Positions 8,502-16,813 are shown, counted from the first letter of the stretch. The stretch: 42,135 nucleotides of DNA from Brevundimonas sp. (GCF_013912065.1 NZ_JACESA010000021.1:1-42135), one strand, 5' to 3'. The notes: generated by a model from the sequence alone, not told the origin. Numbers and translations are program-made.

Positions 8502-10406
8502 ATGCCCTTTCCCGCCGTCCATCCCGCGCTCGACCGCGCTCTGATCAACAAGGGCTATGCCGAGCCGACTCCGGTGCAAGCCGCCGTCCTGGAAGGCGAG
8601 CATGCGGATCGCGACCTGCTGGTCTCGGCCCAGACCGGTTCGGGCAAGACGGTCGCCTTCGGCCTGGCCGCGGCCCCGACCCTGCTGGGCGACAAGCCGA
8701 TCTTCGGTCCGGGCGGCGCGCCCCTGTGCCTGGCCATCGCCCCCACGCGGGAACTGGCCATGCAGGTCGCGGCCGAGCTGCAGTGGCTGTACGCCGACTC
8801 CGGCGCCAAGATCGCCACCTGCGTCGGCGGCATGGATGCGCGGCGTGAAGCCCGCGCCCTGAGCTTCGGCGTCCATATCGTCGTCGGCACGCCCGGCCGC
8901 CTGAAGGATCACATCGACCGGGGCAATCTGGACCTGTCCGAGCTGAAGGTCGCCGTCCTCGACGAGGCCGACGAGATGCTGGACATGGGCTTCCGCGAGG
9001 ACCTGGAGTTCATTCTGGACCACGCGCCGGCCGAACGCCGCACCCTGCTGTTCTCGGCCACCATCGCGCGCGAGATCGCGACCCTGGCCAAGCGCTATCA
9101 GAAGGACGCGGTGCGGATCGACGCCACCGACAAGACGCGCCAGCACGCCGACATCGAATACCGCGCCTATCGTATCGCCCCGAACGAGATCGAACACGCA
9201 GTGGTCAACACCCTGCGCTGGTACGAGGCGCCGCGCGCCATGGTCTTCTGCTCGACGCGGGATTCCGTGCGCCACCTGCAGGCTTCGCTGCTTGAGCGGG
9301 GCTTCTCGACCGTCAGCCTGTCGGGCGAAATGGGTCAGCGCGAACGCACCGACGCCTTGCAGGCCCTGCGTGACGGCCGCGCCCGCGTCTGCGTCGCCAC
9401 CGATGTGGCCGCGCGCGGTCTGGACCTGCCCGATCTGGGCCTGGTCATCCACGCCGAACTGCCGATGAACCGCGCCGGGCTGCTGCACCGTTCGGGCCGG
9501 ACCGGCCGGGCGGGCAAGAAGGGCGTCTCCGTCATGCTGGTGCCGCACTCGCGCCGCCGCAAGGCCGAGCGCCTGATGGACGACGCCGGCGTCGACGCCG
9601 TCTGGTCCGGCGCCCCCACGTTCGACGAGATCCGCAAGGCCGATGAAGGCCGTCTGCTGTCGCCCGAATTCTTCGAGGCCGAGGTGTCCGACGAGGACAT
9701 GATCGTCGCCAAGCGGATGATCGCCGAGCGCACGCCCGACGAGATCGCCGCCGCCCTGGTGCGCCTGTTGCGCAAGGAGCAACCGGCGCCGGAAGAACTG
9801 TCCGATCCCGGTTCGGATCGTGGTCCCGCCAAGCGCGAACGCACCGTGCGCAACGACGACGGCACGGCGGCTCAGCCCTGGCCCGGCGACCGTCTTGGCG
9901 CCGACGACGTGGTCTGGTTCCGCCTGGACGTGGGCCGCAACAAGAACGCCGACCCCAAATGGCTGATCCCGCTGATCTGCCGCATCGGCGGCATCGCCAA
10001 GCCCCAGATCGGCGCCATCCGCACCTTCCCGGAAGAGACCCGGTTCGAGATCGCCAAGTCCCATGAACAGGCCTTCCGCGAGGCGGTCGCCGCGTCCAAG
10101 GACGAGGTCAAGATCACGCCGTCGGAAGCCCCGACGCCGGGCTCGATGAAGGCCGGCCGCTTCGCGGGAAAGCCGAACCGCGAGGACGGCGACCGTCCGT
10201 TCAAGAAGACCCCCTACAAGCGCGCCGACGGCGGCGAGGGCGACGCCCGCCCGCCGTTCAAGAAGAAGCCCTGGGCGCCCCGGTCCGACGCAGGCGGCGA
10301 CAATCCGCGCTCGAACGCAGCCGGCGACAAGCCGTTCGCCAAGAAGGCCTTCAAGCCCAAGCCGGGCTTCAAGAAGGACGGGTTCAAGGGCAAGCCGAAG
10401 GGCTGA
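8502..10406 (+). CDS. deaD: DEAD-box ATP-dependent RNA helicase (DeaD/CsdA-like)
   Basis: 634 residues. Q motif at EPTPVQAAVL (21-30), Walker A AQTGSGKT (43-50), PTRELA (81-86), DEAD at 154-157, SAT in the linker, and in the second domain VATDVAARGLDLP and HRSGRTGRAG. After the helicase core, about residues 450-525 match a DbpA/CsdA-type RNA-binding fold (VWFRLDVGRNKNADPKWLI). The last 90 residues are a low-complexity tail rich in Lys, Pro, Phe and Gly, as in CsdA-type helicases that bind structured RNA and ribosomal precursors. The start is preceded by AGG at 8492. It probably acts in ribosome assembly or mRNA decay, perhaps in the cold; the leader hairpins fit that. Confidence 0.93.
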   Translation: MPFPAVHPALDRALINKGYAEPTPVQAAVLEGEHADRDLLVSAQTGSGKTVAFGLAAAPTLLGDKPIFGPGGAPLCLAIAPTRELAMQVAAELQWLYADSGAKIATCVGGMDARREARALSFGVHIVVGTPGRLKDHIDRGNLDLSELKVAVLDEADEMLDMGFREDLEFILDHAPAERRTLLFSATIAREIATLAKRYQKDAVRIDATDKTRQHADIEYRAYRIAPNEIEHAVVNTLRWYEAPRAMVFCSTRDSVRHLQASLLERGFSTVSLSGEMGQRERTDALQALRDGRARVCVATDVAARGLDLPDLGLVIHAELPMNRAGLLHRSGRTGRAGKKGVSVMLVPHSRRRKAERLMDDAGVDAVWSGAPTFDEIRKADEGRLLSPEFFEAEVSDEDMIVAKRMIAERTPDEIAAALVRLLRKEQPAPEELSDPGSDRGPAKRERTVRNDDGTAAQPWPGDRLGADDVVWFRLDVGRNKNADPKWLIPLICRIGGIAKPQIGAIRTFPEETRFEIAKSHEQAFREAVAASKDEVKITPSEAPTPGSMKAGRFAGKPNREDGDRPFKKTPYKRADGGEGDARPPFKKKPWAPRSDAGGDNPRSNAAGDKPFAKKAFKPKPGFKKDGFKGKPKG

Positions 10407-10444
10407 GACTTGCCTGATCGTGGGCGGAGGCGCACCCTCCGTCC

Positions 10445-10768
10445 ATGAACACGCCATCGACCCCCGAGGGACGATACGCCTCGTTCGAGGCCTTCTATCC
10501 CTATTACATCCATGAGCATTCCAACCGGACCTGTCGGCGGATCCACGTCGTGGGCACCGGCCTGGTGATCCTGGCCTTCGTCGCCTTCCTTGTGACGCTG
10601 AACCCCTGGTGGCTGCTGGCCATGCCGCTGGTGGGCTACGGCTTCGCCTGGGTCGGGCATTTCTTCTTCGAGAAGAACCGTCCCGCGACATTCAAATATC
10701 CGCTGTGGAGCCTGATGGGCGACTTCCGCCTGTTCTTCGAGACGGCGACCGGCAAGCGACGCTTCTGA
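10445..10768 (+). CDS. Mpo1-like (DUF962) membrane protein
   Basis: 107 residues. It has the family pattern FYPYYIHEHSNRTCRRIHVVGT near the N-terminus, two central hydrophobic segments (about 39-70), and a conserved GHFFFEKNRPATFKYPLWSLMGDFRL block. Yeast Mpo1, of the same family, is an iron-dependent dioxygenase in fatty acid alpha-oxidation; the His residues of the two HXH-like motifs are present here. The bacterial function is unproven. It starts 38 bases after the helicase stop and could share its transcript. Confidence 0.85.
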   Translation: MNTPSTPEGRYASFEAFYPYYIHEHSNRTCRRIHVVGTGLVILAFVAFLVTLNPWWLLAMPLVGYGFAWVGHFFFEKNRPATFKYPLWSLMGDFRLFFETATGKRRF

Positions 10769-10815
10769 ACCCGCCGTTATTTGAAGCTGTACGGTAAGCG
10801 TGAAGCGGATATGGT

Positions 10816-10844
10816 CCCAGGTGCGGCGGGACGCCGCACCTGGG
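10816..10844 (+). promoter_or_regulatory. perfect 12-bp hairpin abutting the ribosome site of the repeat protein gene
   Basis: CCCAGGTGCGGC (10816-10827) pairs perfectly with GCCGCACCTGGG (10833-10844) around loop GGGAC. The ribosome site GGGAGGA starts inside the right arm (10842), and the ATG is at 10857. The stem could limit ribosome access or protect the mRNA 5' end. Confidence 0.6.
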
Positions 10845-10856
10845 AGGACGTCGACC

Positions 10857-11747
10857 ATGAAGATAATCGCCGTCGCGGCGAGCGCCGCGCTGTTGCTGGC
10901 CCCGACGACCAGCCTGGCGCAGAAAAACGGGGCCAAGCCTGACTTCACCCTCGAGCCCAACTATGGCTCGGTGCGGCTGGAGACCGGCTTCACGCCCGAC
11001 CCCTGGACCAAGTCGATCCTGGCCGGCGGATCAATTCCCGCCTCGGCCGCACGATCGGGCTGCGAGGGCTCGGTCAGCGCCGCGCCGGACCTGCAGCTGG
11101 ATTTCGAAGCCGGGACCCTGGACCTGACCATCAAGGCGATGGCGTCCGAGGACACCACCCTGCTGGTCAAAACGCCCGGCGGGCAGTGGCTGTGCGACGA
11201 CGACAGCGGCGGCGGCCTGAACCCGATGGTGACGATTTCGGCCCCCTCAGACGGGCGGTACGACATCTGGGTCGGCACCTATAACGACGACATGGTGCAG
11301 TCGACGCTGCAGATCAGCGAACTGGGCGGCTCGGATTCGTCGGACGCCGGCGCGCCGAACACGGACCTGGAGCCCAACTTCGGTTCGGTGCGGCTGCGCT
11401 CCGGCTTCACGCCCGATCCGCATGTAAAGTCGATCCTGGCCGGCGGCTCCATTCCGGCGTCGAGCGCCAAGTCCGGCTGCGAAGGCAAGGTCAGCGCCGC
11501 GGCCGACTATCAGGTCTTCTTCGAACCCGGCAGCATGGACCTGACCTTCCTGGTCGAGGCGTCCGAGGACACCACCCTGCTGATCAATACGCCGAACGGG
11601 CGCTGGTATTGCGACGACGACAGCGGCGGCGGCGTGAACCCCAAGGTTCTGATCACCAATCCCCAGAGCGGGCGTTACGACGTCTGGGTCGGAACCTATG
11701 GCGACGACATGGTGCAGTCGACGCTGAAGGTCAGCGAACTGGAATAG
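10857..11747 (+). CDS. secreted protein of two tandem repeats, function unknown
   Basis: The ATG at 10857 is chosen for its GGGAGGA site and because a signal peptide starts there (MKIIAVAASAALLLAP...LAQ). 296 residues. The mature part is two copies of one domain with a period of 139 residues: LEPNYGSVRLETGFTPDP at 32-49 recurs at 171-188 as LEPNFGSVRLRSGFTPDP. Each copy has two Cys (69/113 and 208/252), likely a disulphide, and an acidic DDDSGGG loop (114-120, 253-259) before a beta-rich SGRYDVWVGTY segment. The fold resembles pre-peptidase C-terminal (PPC-like) beta-sandwich domains, but with no protease attached. It likely acts in the periplasm or outside the cell. Confidence 0.75.
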   Translation: MKIIAVAASAALLLAPTTSLAQKNGAKPDFTLEPNYGSVRLETGFTPDPWTKSILAGGSIPASAARSGCEGSVSAAPDLQLDFEAGTLDLTIKAMASEDTTLLVKTPGGQWLCDDDSGGGLNPMVTISAPSDGRYDIWVGTYNDDMVQSTLQISELGGSDSSDAGAPNTDLEPNFGSVRLRSGFTPDPHVKSILAGGSIPASSAKSGCEGKVSAAADYQVFFEPGSMDLTFLVEASEDTTLLINTPNGRWYCDDDSGGGVNPKVLITNPQSGRYDVWVGTYGDDMVQSTLKVSELE

Positions 11748-11774
11748 GAACGCCGCCTCCAGGCCGACATGAAG

Positions 11775-11807
11775 ACGCCGGCGACCCGAAGGTTCGCCGG
11801 CGTTTTT
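11775..11807 (+). terminator. intrinsic terminator of the repeat protein gene
   Basis: ACGCCGGCGA (11775-11784) pairs with TCGCCGGCGT (11794-11803) and is followed by a T run. It lies 28 bases after the stop at 11747, in the gap to the convergent 3D-domain gene. Confidence 0.8.
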
Positions 11808-11823
11808 CGTTTTCGCGGTCGGT

Positions 11824-12393
11824 CTAGTTGGCCGCGTTTTCCCAGGCCGGGGGGCAGCCGTCGAAACGGCCGGCGTCGGCGATGGTCAGGGTCCGCATGT
11901 TCAGACGACGCGCCTGGGCCATCGAGCCGCGGCCGTTGCCGGTATAGAGGTCGATCTTCTGACCCTTGATCGCGCCGCCGGTGTCCGAGGCGTACCAGTA
12001 GCCGTCGTGAATCGAGCCGTCGGCCATCCGCAGACCCACGGTCTCGCGGATGAAAAGTTTGGTGCGGCGGGGAATGACGCGCGGATCGACCGCGACGGTG
12101 CGCATGGCGATGGGGCGGCAACCCAGGGAATCATTGCCCGTCGCCCCGCCGCCGCCTGCGTGATAGAGGCGGGCCGAGGCGCGCCAGTCCGGGTCGCCGG
12201 CCATCAGCTCGACCTGGTCGGCGCTCAAGGCCAGCGGGATTTCGGAGAGGGCGTCGGTGGAACCGATCTCGGCCGCCGGGGTTTCAACCCTGGCTTCATC
12301 CGCCGCGACAGCGACATTGTAAGGGACCGGTCCGCTCGAAAGCGAGGACAGGGCAGCCCAAAACATGGCGAAGGCAGCGGAGGCGCCGATCAT
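11824..12393 (-). CDS. 3D-domain protein (MltA/RpfB-type 3D fold), exported
   Basis: 189 residues. A short hydrophobic N-terminus (about residues 3-19) suggests export. The C-terminal half carries the three Asp signatures of the 3D domain: DPRVIP at 103, DTGGAIKG at 137, and IDLY with Asp148. In MltA and Rpf/YabE proteins this domain belongs to peptidoglycan-cleaving enzymes. Here it stands alone without a catalytic transglycosylase domain, so it may be a cell-wall-binding or lytic accessory protein. No strong ribosome site decides the start at 12393. Cys92 and Cys180 could pair. Confidence 0.8.
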   Translation of the reverse strand: MIGASAAFAMFWAALSSLSSGPVPYNVAVAADEARVETPAAEIGSTDALSEIPLALSADQVELMAGDPDWRASARLYHAGGGGATGNDSLGCRPIAMRTVAVDPRVIPRRTKLFIRETVGLRMADGSIHDGYWYASDTGGAIKGQKIDLYTGNGRGSMAQARRLNMRTLTIADAGRFDGCPPAWENAAN

Positions 12394-12561
12394 CCGATTT
12401 GCTCATAGAAACGCCGGCTCCCAACGCCGCCGGCGCGGGGTTTGTCGCGTTAACTTGTGGCCAGAAAGGGGCGCAGCGGTCGTCGTGGACCAGGCGTGTT
12501 CCCGATGAAGACCATAACATACGGATAACTTTGGATATTTCAGACGCTCATGTCGCCTGTG

Positions 12562-13578
12562 TCAGGCCGCGTCCTCGCGGCGCGCCTCGGCCTCGCGCAC
12601 GGCGTCGGCGGCGCGGTCCAGCACCTCCAGGCCCGCGTCGGGTCGGATGGCCTCGACGGTCAGGATACGGCGGAAGGCCCGTGCGCCGGGGCGGCCGTGC
12701 ATCAGGCCCAGCATGTGGCGGGTCATGGCCGGCAGGCGCACCCCTTCGTCCAGGCGCGCGGCCATATAGGGACGATAGCGGTCCAGCGCCGTAAAGGCGT
12801 CCACGTCCGCCGTGTCGGCCCCGTACAGGCGGCGGTCGGCCTGGCCCAGGATCGCCGGCTCATGATAGGCGGCGCGGCCCAGCATGACCCCGTCCAGCCG
12901 CACGCCGTCGCTGTCGTCCAGCAGGGCCTCGGCCTGGTCCAGGTCGGCGATCCCGCCGTTGATCGAGATGTTCAACTGGGGCCGTTCGCGCTTCAGACGG
13001 CGCACCAGTCCATAGTCCAGCGGCGGCACGTCGCGATTCTCCTTGGGCGACAGGCCCTGGAGCCAGGCCTTGCGGGCATGGACGATGAAGACCTCGATCC
13101 CGACGGCGGCGCAGGCGTCCACCGTGGCGAACAGGCTGACCTCGGGATCCTGATCATCGACGCCGATACGGCATTTCACCGTGGCGGGGATGGAGACGGC
13201 GGCCTTGATCGCGGCCATACAGTCGGCCACCAGCTCCGGCTCGCGCATCAGACAGGCGCCGAACCGCCCCGACTGGACCCGGTCGGACGGGCAGCCGACG
13301 TTCAGGTTGATCTCGTCATAGCCATAGGCGGCGCCGATCCGGGCGGCCTCGGCCAGTTCGGCGGGATTCGACCCGCCCAGTTGCAGGGCGACCGGGTGTT
13401 CGACGGCGTCCAGACCCAGCAGGTGATCGCGATCCCCGTGCAGCACGGCCGGCGCCGTCACCATCTCCGTATAGAGGAGGGCCCGCGACGTCAGGGCGCG
13501 ATGGAAGGCCCGGCAGTGCCGGTCCGTCCAGTCCATCATCGGGGCCACGGACAATCTACGGGATTGGTTTATCGACAT
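12562..13578 (-). CDS. dusA: tRNA-dihydrouridine synthase A
   Basis: 338 residues, the usual DusA length. It has the FMN barrel with N-terminal VAPMMDWTDRHCR, catalytic Cys96 in NLNVGCPSDRVQSG, the HARKAWLQGLSPKENR block that is diagnostic of DusA rather than DusB or DusC, and NGGI plus LGRAAY for FMN phosphate binding. It reduces uridines U20 and U20a in the D-loop of tRNA with NADPH. It follows dnaG by 96 bases on the same strand and could be co-transcribed. Confidence 0.95.
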   Translation of the reverse strand: MSINQSRRLSVAPMMDWTDRHCRAFHRALTSRALLYTEMVTAPAVLHGDRDHLLGLDAVEHPVALQLGGSNPAELAEAARIGAAYGYDEINLNVGCPSDRVQSGRFGACLMREPELVADCMAAIKAAVSIPATVKCRIGVDDQDPEVSLFATVDACAAVGIEVFIVHARKAWLQGLSPKENRDVPPLDYGLVRRLKRERPQLNISINGGIADLDQAEALLDDSDGVRLDGVMLGRAAYHEPAILGQADRRLYGADTADVDAFTALDRYRPYMAARLDEGVRLPAMTRHMLGLMHGRPGARAFRRILTVEAIRPDAGLEVLDRAADAVREAEARREDAA

Positions 13579-13674
13579 TTATAGGCGTTTCGGACTGCGG
13601 TCGGCGGCGGGCGTGGAGGCTTTTACGACCTTTTTCGTCGATTTTCGCCCCCTCCTGGTCCCGCCGGTCGTCGG

Positions 13675-15537
13675 TCAGACCAGGGTGGTCCAGAAGTCAG
13701 GCGCCGCGAACGAGCGGACGATGGCGTCGCGCTCGGCCTTCAGCCGGACCAGCGCCTCCATGCCGGTGCCCTCCCCCATGCCCTGTTTCGCGGCCTCGAT
13801 CGCGCGCGACAGGGCGGCGAGGTGGGTCATCAGGCCGAACACCTTCAGCCATTGGGTCCGCGCCTCGGACACGGGCAGCTCCGACGACAGGAAGGCGGCG
13901 CCGGACTTGGACGCGGCCCGCTCGATCTCCTTCAGCAGGGGATCGAAGCCGGCGTCGTGCAGACGATGGCGCACCACCGCCGCATCCGACCCCTGGCCCG
14001 ACAGCCGCAACCGGACCAGTTCCTGCGCCAGACCGTCCAGGGCCGGATCGCCGAACCCCTGGACGCCGACCTCCTCCAGATGATCGTCCAGTCGTTCGAT
14101 GTCGTCGATGGCGGCATAGGCCAGGGCGGCGGCCACCGGGCTGACGGCGCGAAACAGGGACTGCATCGCCTGCGCCCCCTCAAGGGTCTGGCCCAGTTTG
14201 GGCGGCGGGCCGAACCGGCCCCGCCCCTGCCCCGGCGTCCAGGGCGCGCGCTGGGGGCTGCGGGGAAACAGGGCGTCGAACCTGTCGAACAGGTCGCGGC
14301 GATATTGCTCCGCCAGATCCTTGTCCTGAATGGCCGAGGCCGTGTTCCTCAGCCGCGCCTTGAACCCGGCCTTGCGCTCGGGCGTGTCCAGCGGCTCGGC
14401 GTCCTGTTCGCGACGGAACAGGACCTCGGCGAAACCGTGGGTCTGGGCCAGGGCCTGGCGCAGGGCCGGCGCCCCCTTGTCGCGCAGGATGTCGTCGGGG
14501 TCCTGACCGCCGCTCAGCAGGGCGAAACGGAAAGACCGCCCCGGCTTCAGCAGCGGCAAAGACCGTTCGATGGCGCGATAGGCGGCGCGCAGTCCCGCCG
14601 CGTCGCCGTCGAAACACAGGACCGGCTCGGACGACACCCGCCACAGCCGCTCCATCTGTTCTTCGGTCAGGGCCGTGCCCATCGGCGCCACGGCCGGCAG
14701 GCCCGCGCGCTGGCAGGCGATGACGTCCATATAGCCTTCGACCACGATGATGGCCTGATCGTTCTTCGATTCCGCCCCCAGGATCCGCCGCGCCTCGGGC
14801 AGGCCGTACAGGGTCGCCCCCTTGTGAAACAGCGGGCTCTCGGGCCCGTTCAGATATTTGGCCCGGTCGTCGGGGTTCATCGCCCGGCCGCCGAAACTGA
14901 CGATCCGCCCGCGCGCGTCCAGGATCGGGAACATCAGCCGGTCGCGGAACCGGTCATAGGGCTGGCCCCCGCTTTCGGGCGCGATCAGCATCCCGGCCTC
15001 GACCAGTTCCGCGGGTTTGGCGCCGCGCTGGATCAGGGCCTGTTTCAGCCCCTCGCGGTCGTTGGGCGCATAGCCCAGGCCGAACCGCTCCCACTGATCC
15101 TCGGGCAGGCCGCGTTTTTCCAGATATTCGCGCGCCGCCTTGCCCGGCGTGCGGCGCAGATTGGCCGCGAACCATTTCTGGGCCAGGTCCATCCAGTCGG
15201 ACAGACCCTGACGCTTCTGCTCGCGCTCGGCCTCCTTGGGGTCTTCGGCCGGAAGCTGCATCCCGGCCTCGCCGGCCAGCCGCTGCACCGCCTCGACGAA
15301 GCTCAGCCGCTCGGTCTCCTGCAGGAAGGAGATGATGTCGCCGTGTTTCCCGGACGAGAAGTCGTGGAAGAACCCCTTGTCGTCATTGACGAAGAAGGAC
15401 GGCGACTTCTCCTTCGAGAAGGGCGACAGGCCGACATATTCCCGCCCCTGCCGCTTGAGCTTCACCGTCCGCCCGATCACGTCGGACGGCCGAAGGCGGG
15501 CCTTCAGTTCATCGATGAATCTTTCGTCGAAACGCAC
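13675..15537 (-). CDS. dnaG: DNA primase DnaG with a degenerate zinc ribbon
   Basis: 620 residues; GTG start at 15537 with AAGGA 6 bases upstream. The TOPRIM core (VVEGYMDVIACQRAG, CFDGDAAG) and the basic RNA-polymerase domain (FSFGGRAMNPDDRAKYLNGPESPLFHKG-type region) are intact, and the C-terminal helicase-binding domain follows. The N-terminal zinc-binding domain keeps its fold residues (GLSPFSKEKSPSFFVNDDKGFFHDF) but all four ligands are replaced: Ser38, Ser41, Asp59 and Ser62 stand where Cys, His, Cys and Cys are in E. coli. Related alphaproteobacteria are known to share such changes. rpoD, often next to dnaG, is not here. Confidence 0.96.
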   Translation of the reverse strand: MRFDERFIDELKARLRPSDVIGRTVKLKRQGREYVGLSPFSKEKSPSFFVNDDKGFFHDFSSGKHGDIISFLQETERLSFVEAVQRLAGEAGMQLPAEDPKEAEREQKRQGLSDWMDLAQKWFAANLRRTPGKAAREYLEKRGLPEDQWERFGLGYAPNDREGLKQALIQRGAKPAELVEAGMLIAPESGGQPYDRFRDRLMFPILDARGRIVSFGGRAMNPDDRAKYLNGPESPLFHKGATLYGLPEARRILGAESKNDQAIIVVEGYMDVIACQRAGLPAVAPMGTALTEEQMERLWRVSSEPVLCFDGDAAGLRAAYRAIERSLPLLKPGRSFRFALLSGGQDPDDILRDKGAPALRQALAQTHGFAEVLFRREQDAEPLDTPERKAGFKARLRNTASAIQDKDLAEQYRRDLFDRFDALFPRSPQRAPWTPGQGRGRFGPPPKLGQTLEGAQAMQSLFRAVSPVAAALAYAAIDDIERLDDHLEEVGVQGFGDPALDGLAQELVRLRLSGQGSDAAVVRHRLHDAGFDPLLKEIERAASKSGAAFLSSELPVSEARTQWLKVFGLMTHLAALSRAIEAAKQGMGEGTGMEALVRLKAERDAIVRSFAAPDFWTTLV

Positions 15538-15571
15538 GCGCGATCCTTAGCGTCCGTTCCGCTCACAAGCG

Positions 15572-15590
15572 AATCCCGTCGCACGGGATT
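15572..15590. promoter_or_regulatory. 8-bp inverted repeat in the dnaG upstream region
   Basis: AATCCCGT (15572-15579) and ACGGGATT (15583-15590) are exact complements around CGC. It lies 35-53 bases upstream of the dnaG GTG, in the divergent gap to the membrane-protein operon. It could be an operator or an mRNA hairpin. Confidence 0.4.
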
Positions 15591-15607
15591 GAAACCCTCT
15601 TGACTCG

Positions 15608-15630
15608 ACTAGTTTAAAATTCAAAGTAGT
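15608..15630. promoter_or_regulatory. 23-base palindrome, candidate operator of the membrane protein/regulator operon
   Basis: The half-sites ACTAGTTTAAA and TTCAAAGTAGT around a central A match in 9 of 11 pairs. It is the only AT-rich stretch here, lies directly after a -35-like TTGACT, and ends 11 bases before the ribosome site GGAGG. Its place suggests repression by the winged-helix regulator encoded second in the operon. Confidence 0.6.
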
Positions 15631-15651
15631 CACACACATTGGAGGTTGTTG

Positions 15652-16305
15652 ATGATCGATGTCCCTTCCCGCCAGGATGACGGCGATCTCGCCTATCTCA
15701 AGCGGCTTGCCCTTGCGGGTCGTGGCGAACCCGCGCCCTTCCTGCTGTTGATCGCCGTATTTGGTGGCGCCTATGGCTTCGCCCTGCTGTCGATCCTGAC
15801 GGCCTTCATGATCGAGGGATTGCCCAAACCCGGCTCGCCCGTAGAGGGGCCCATCTCCAACTTCGTGGGAAGATGGGCTATCATCACGTCCCACCTGGCA
15901 TTCTTCGGCGCCGTGTTGTGGACCGCATGGCGAACCATCGGGCCGAACCGTATCCGCCTCAGCCGAACAGCCTCCGCGACATGGTCAGCGAGCTTCGCCG
16001 CCTTAGTCGTGACCTATGTCGTCTTCCGCATGTTCACGCGGGACGAACCGTTGACCAACGTGATCCACACCAATCAGATCATGGTTTCAGTCGTGCTGAT
16101 CCTCTGGGGCGCCGCATGGTGGATCACCGCGCTGTCCGGCGACCGGCGATGGCTTATCCTTGTGGCGATCGGTAGCTTCGCGGCCGCTGTGGCCTTGGCG
16201 TGGCTCGGCCTGGGGTCGCTGACCGCCCTTTCGATCCTTTGCGCCAGTCTGATTTTCCTGGCCTTCGTTCCCGCCGTGATTCTGATGCGCGAGAAGCGGA
16301 GGTGA
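15652..16305 (+). CDS. hypothetical integral membrane protein, operon with a regulator
   Basis: The ATG at 15652 is preferred over in-frame TTG codons at 15646 and 15649 because GGAGG ends 6 bases before it; 217 residues. A hydrophilic N-terminus of about 26 residues is followed by about six membrane segments (27-50, 72-93, 105-122, 138-155, 163-183, 186-208). The GRGEPAPFLLLIAVFGGAYGFALL segment after the first tail is the best landmark. I do not recognise the family. The stop overlaps the start of the regulator gene by 4 bases. Confidence 0.75.
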   Translation: MIDVPSRQDDGDLAYLKRLALAGRGEPAPFLLLIAVFGGAYGFALLSILTAFMIEGLPKPGSPVEGPISNFVGRWAIITSHLAFFGAVLWTAWRTIGPNRIRLSRTASATWSASFAALVVTYVVFRMFTRDEPLTNVIHTNQIMVSVVLILWGAAWWITALSGDRRWLILVAIGSFAAAVALAWLGLGSLTALSILCASLIFLAFVPAVILMREKRR

Positions 16306-16586
16306 AGGCGTCGCCCACTGCAGACCCCGCCTTTTCTCATCGGATACGGACTGGGGTGATGGCCTATTTGTCGGCTGCGGAGACGGCCGACTTCACCGAA
16401 CTCGCTCAGGCCCTCGCCATCCCCAATAACAGCCTGTCCAGCCACCTGACCCGATTGGAGGGCGCGGGATACATCGAACTGCGGCGGGGTTTCTTGGGCC
16501 GCAGGCCACAGACCCGCATCGTGCCGACCGATGCCGGACGGGTGGCATGGACGTCGTATCTGGACGAACTGAGCAATACCGGCTGA
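16302..16586 (+). CDS. small winged-helix transcriptional regulator
   Basis: GTG start at 16302, overlapping the previous stop (GTGA); 94 residues. The protein is essentially one winged-helix domain: FSHRIRTGVMAYLSAAETADFTELAQAL, then recognition helix NNSLSSHLTRLEGAGYIELRRGF, and a wing with LGRRPQTRIVPTDAGRVAW. This fits the HTH_27 / ArsR-MarR-like group in which a single domain dimerises. A regulator as second gene of a membrane-protein operon with a palindrome at the promoter points to autoregulation. A later ATG at 16360 would remove the first helix, so I keep the GTG. Confidence 0.8.
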   Translation: MKASPTADPAFSHRIRTGVMAYLSAAETADFTELAQALAIPNNSLSSHLTRLEGAGYIELRRGFLGRRPQTRIVPTDAGRVAWTSYLDELSNTG

Positions 16587-16813
16587 ACCATGCAGTCGAT
16601 CAGGCGGTTCGTCCGGGCATCCCCCGAGGTCCGAACGAACCGCCGCATCGCATAAGGCGTAAACCGCAGCGTCCCCCAACGCCTTGGCTAACGAAGTCCT
16701 AACGCCTCGCGGACCTGCATCTGACGTTCACAGGCGCCGACTGTCGAGGGGCGCCGACCGTCGTGATGTGGATCAAGGCCGGACTGTGTCTTTCGCGCCG
16801 CGCCCGCTTTTTG
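16587..16813. other. convergent gap with a long inverted repeat and a short direct repeat
   Basis: GGCGGTTCGT (16603-16612) is exactly complementary to ACGAACCGCC (16635-16644), 16 bases after the regulator stop. It may fold as a Rho-independent-like or RNase-stabilising 3' end, though no T run follows. A 14-base direct repeat GGCGCCGACTGTCG / GGCGCCGACCGTCG is at 16733 and 16750. I see no convincing gene. Confidence 0.4.

Noticed and set aside
15571-15597. A stretch ending in GGGATTGAAAC that looks like the 3' end of a CRISPR repeat
   Set aside because: There is only one copy, with no second repeat or spacer and no cas genes; it is better explained as an inverted repeat in the dnaG upstream region.
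16733-16763. Two 14-base direct repeats as attachment sites
   Set aside because: They are adjacent, GC-rich and have no integrase, tRNA or mobile gene nearby; too weak to call.
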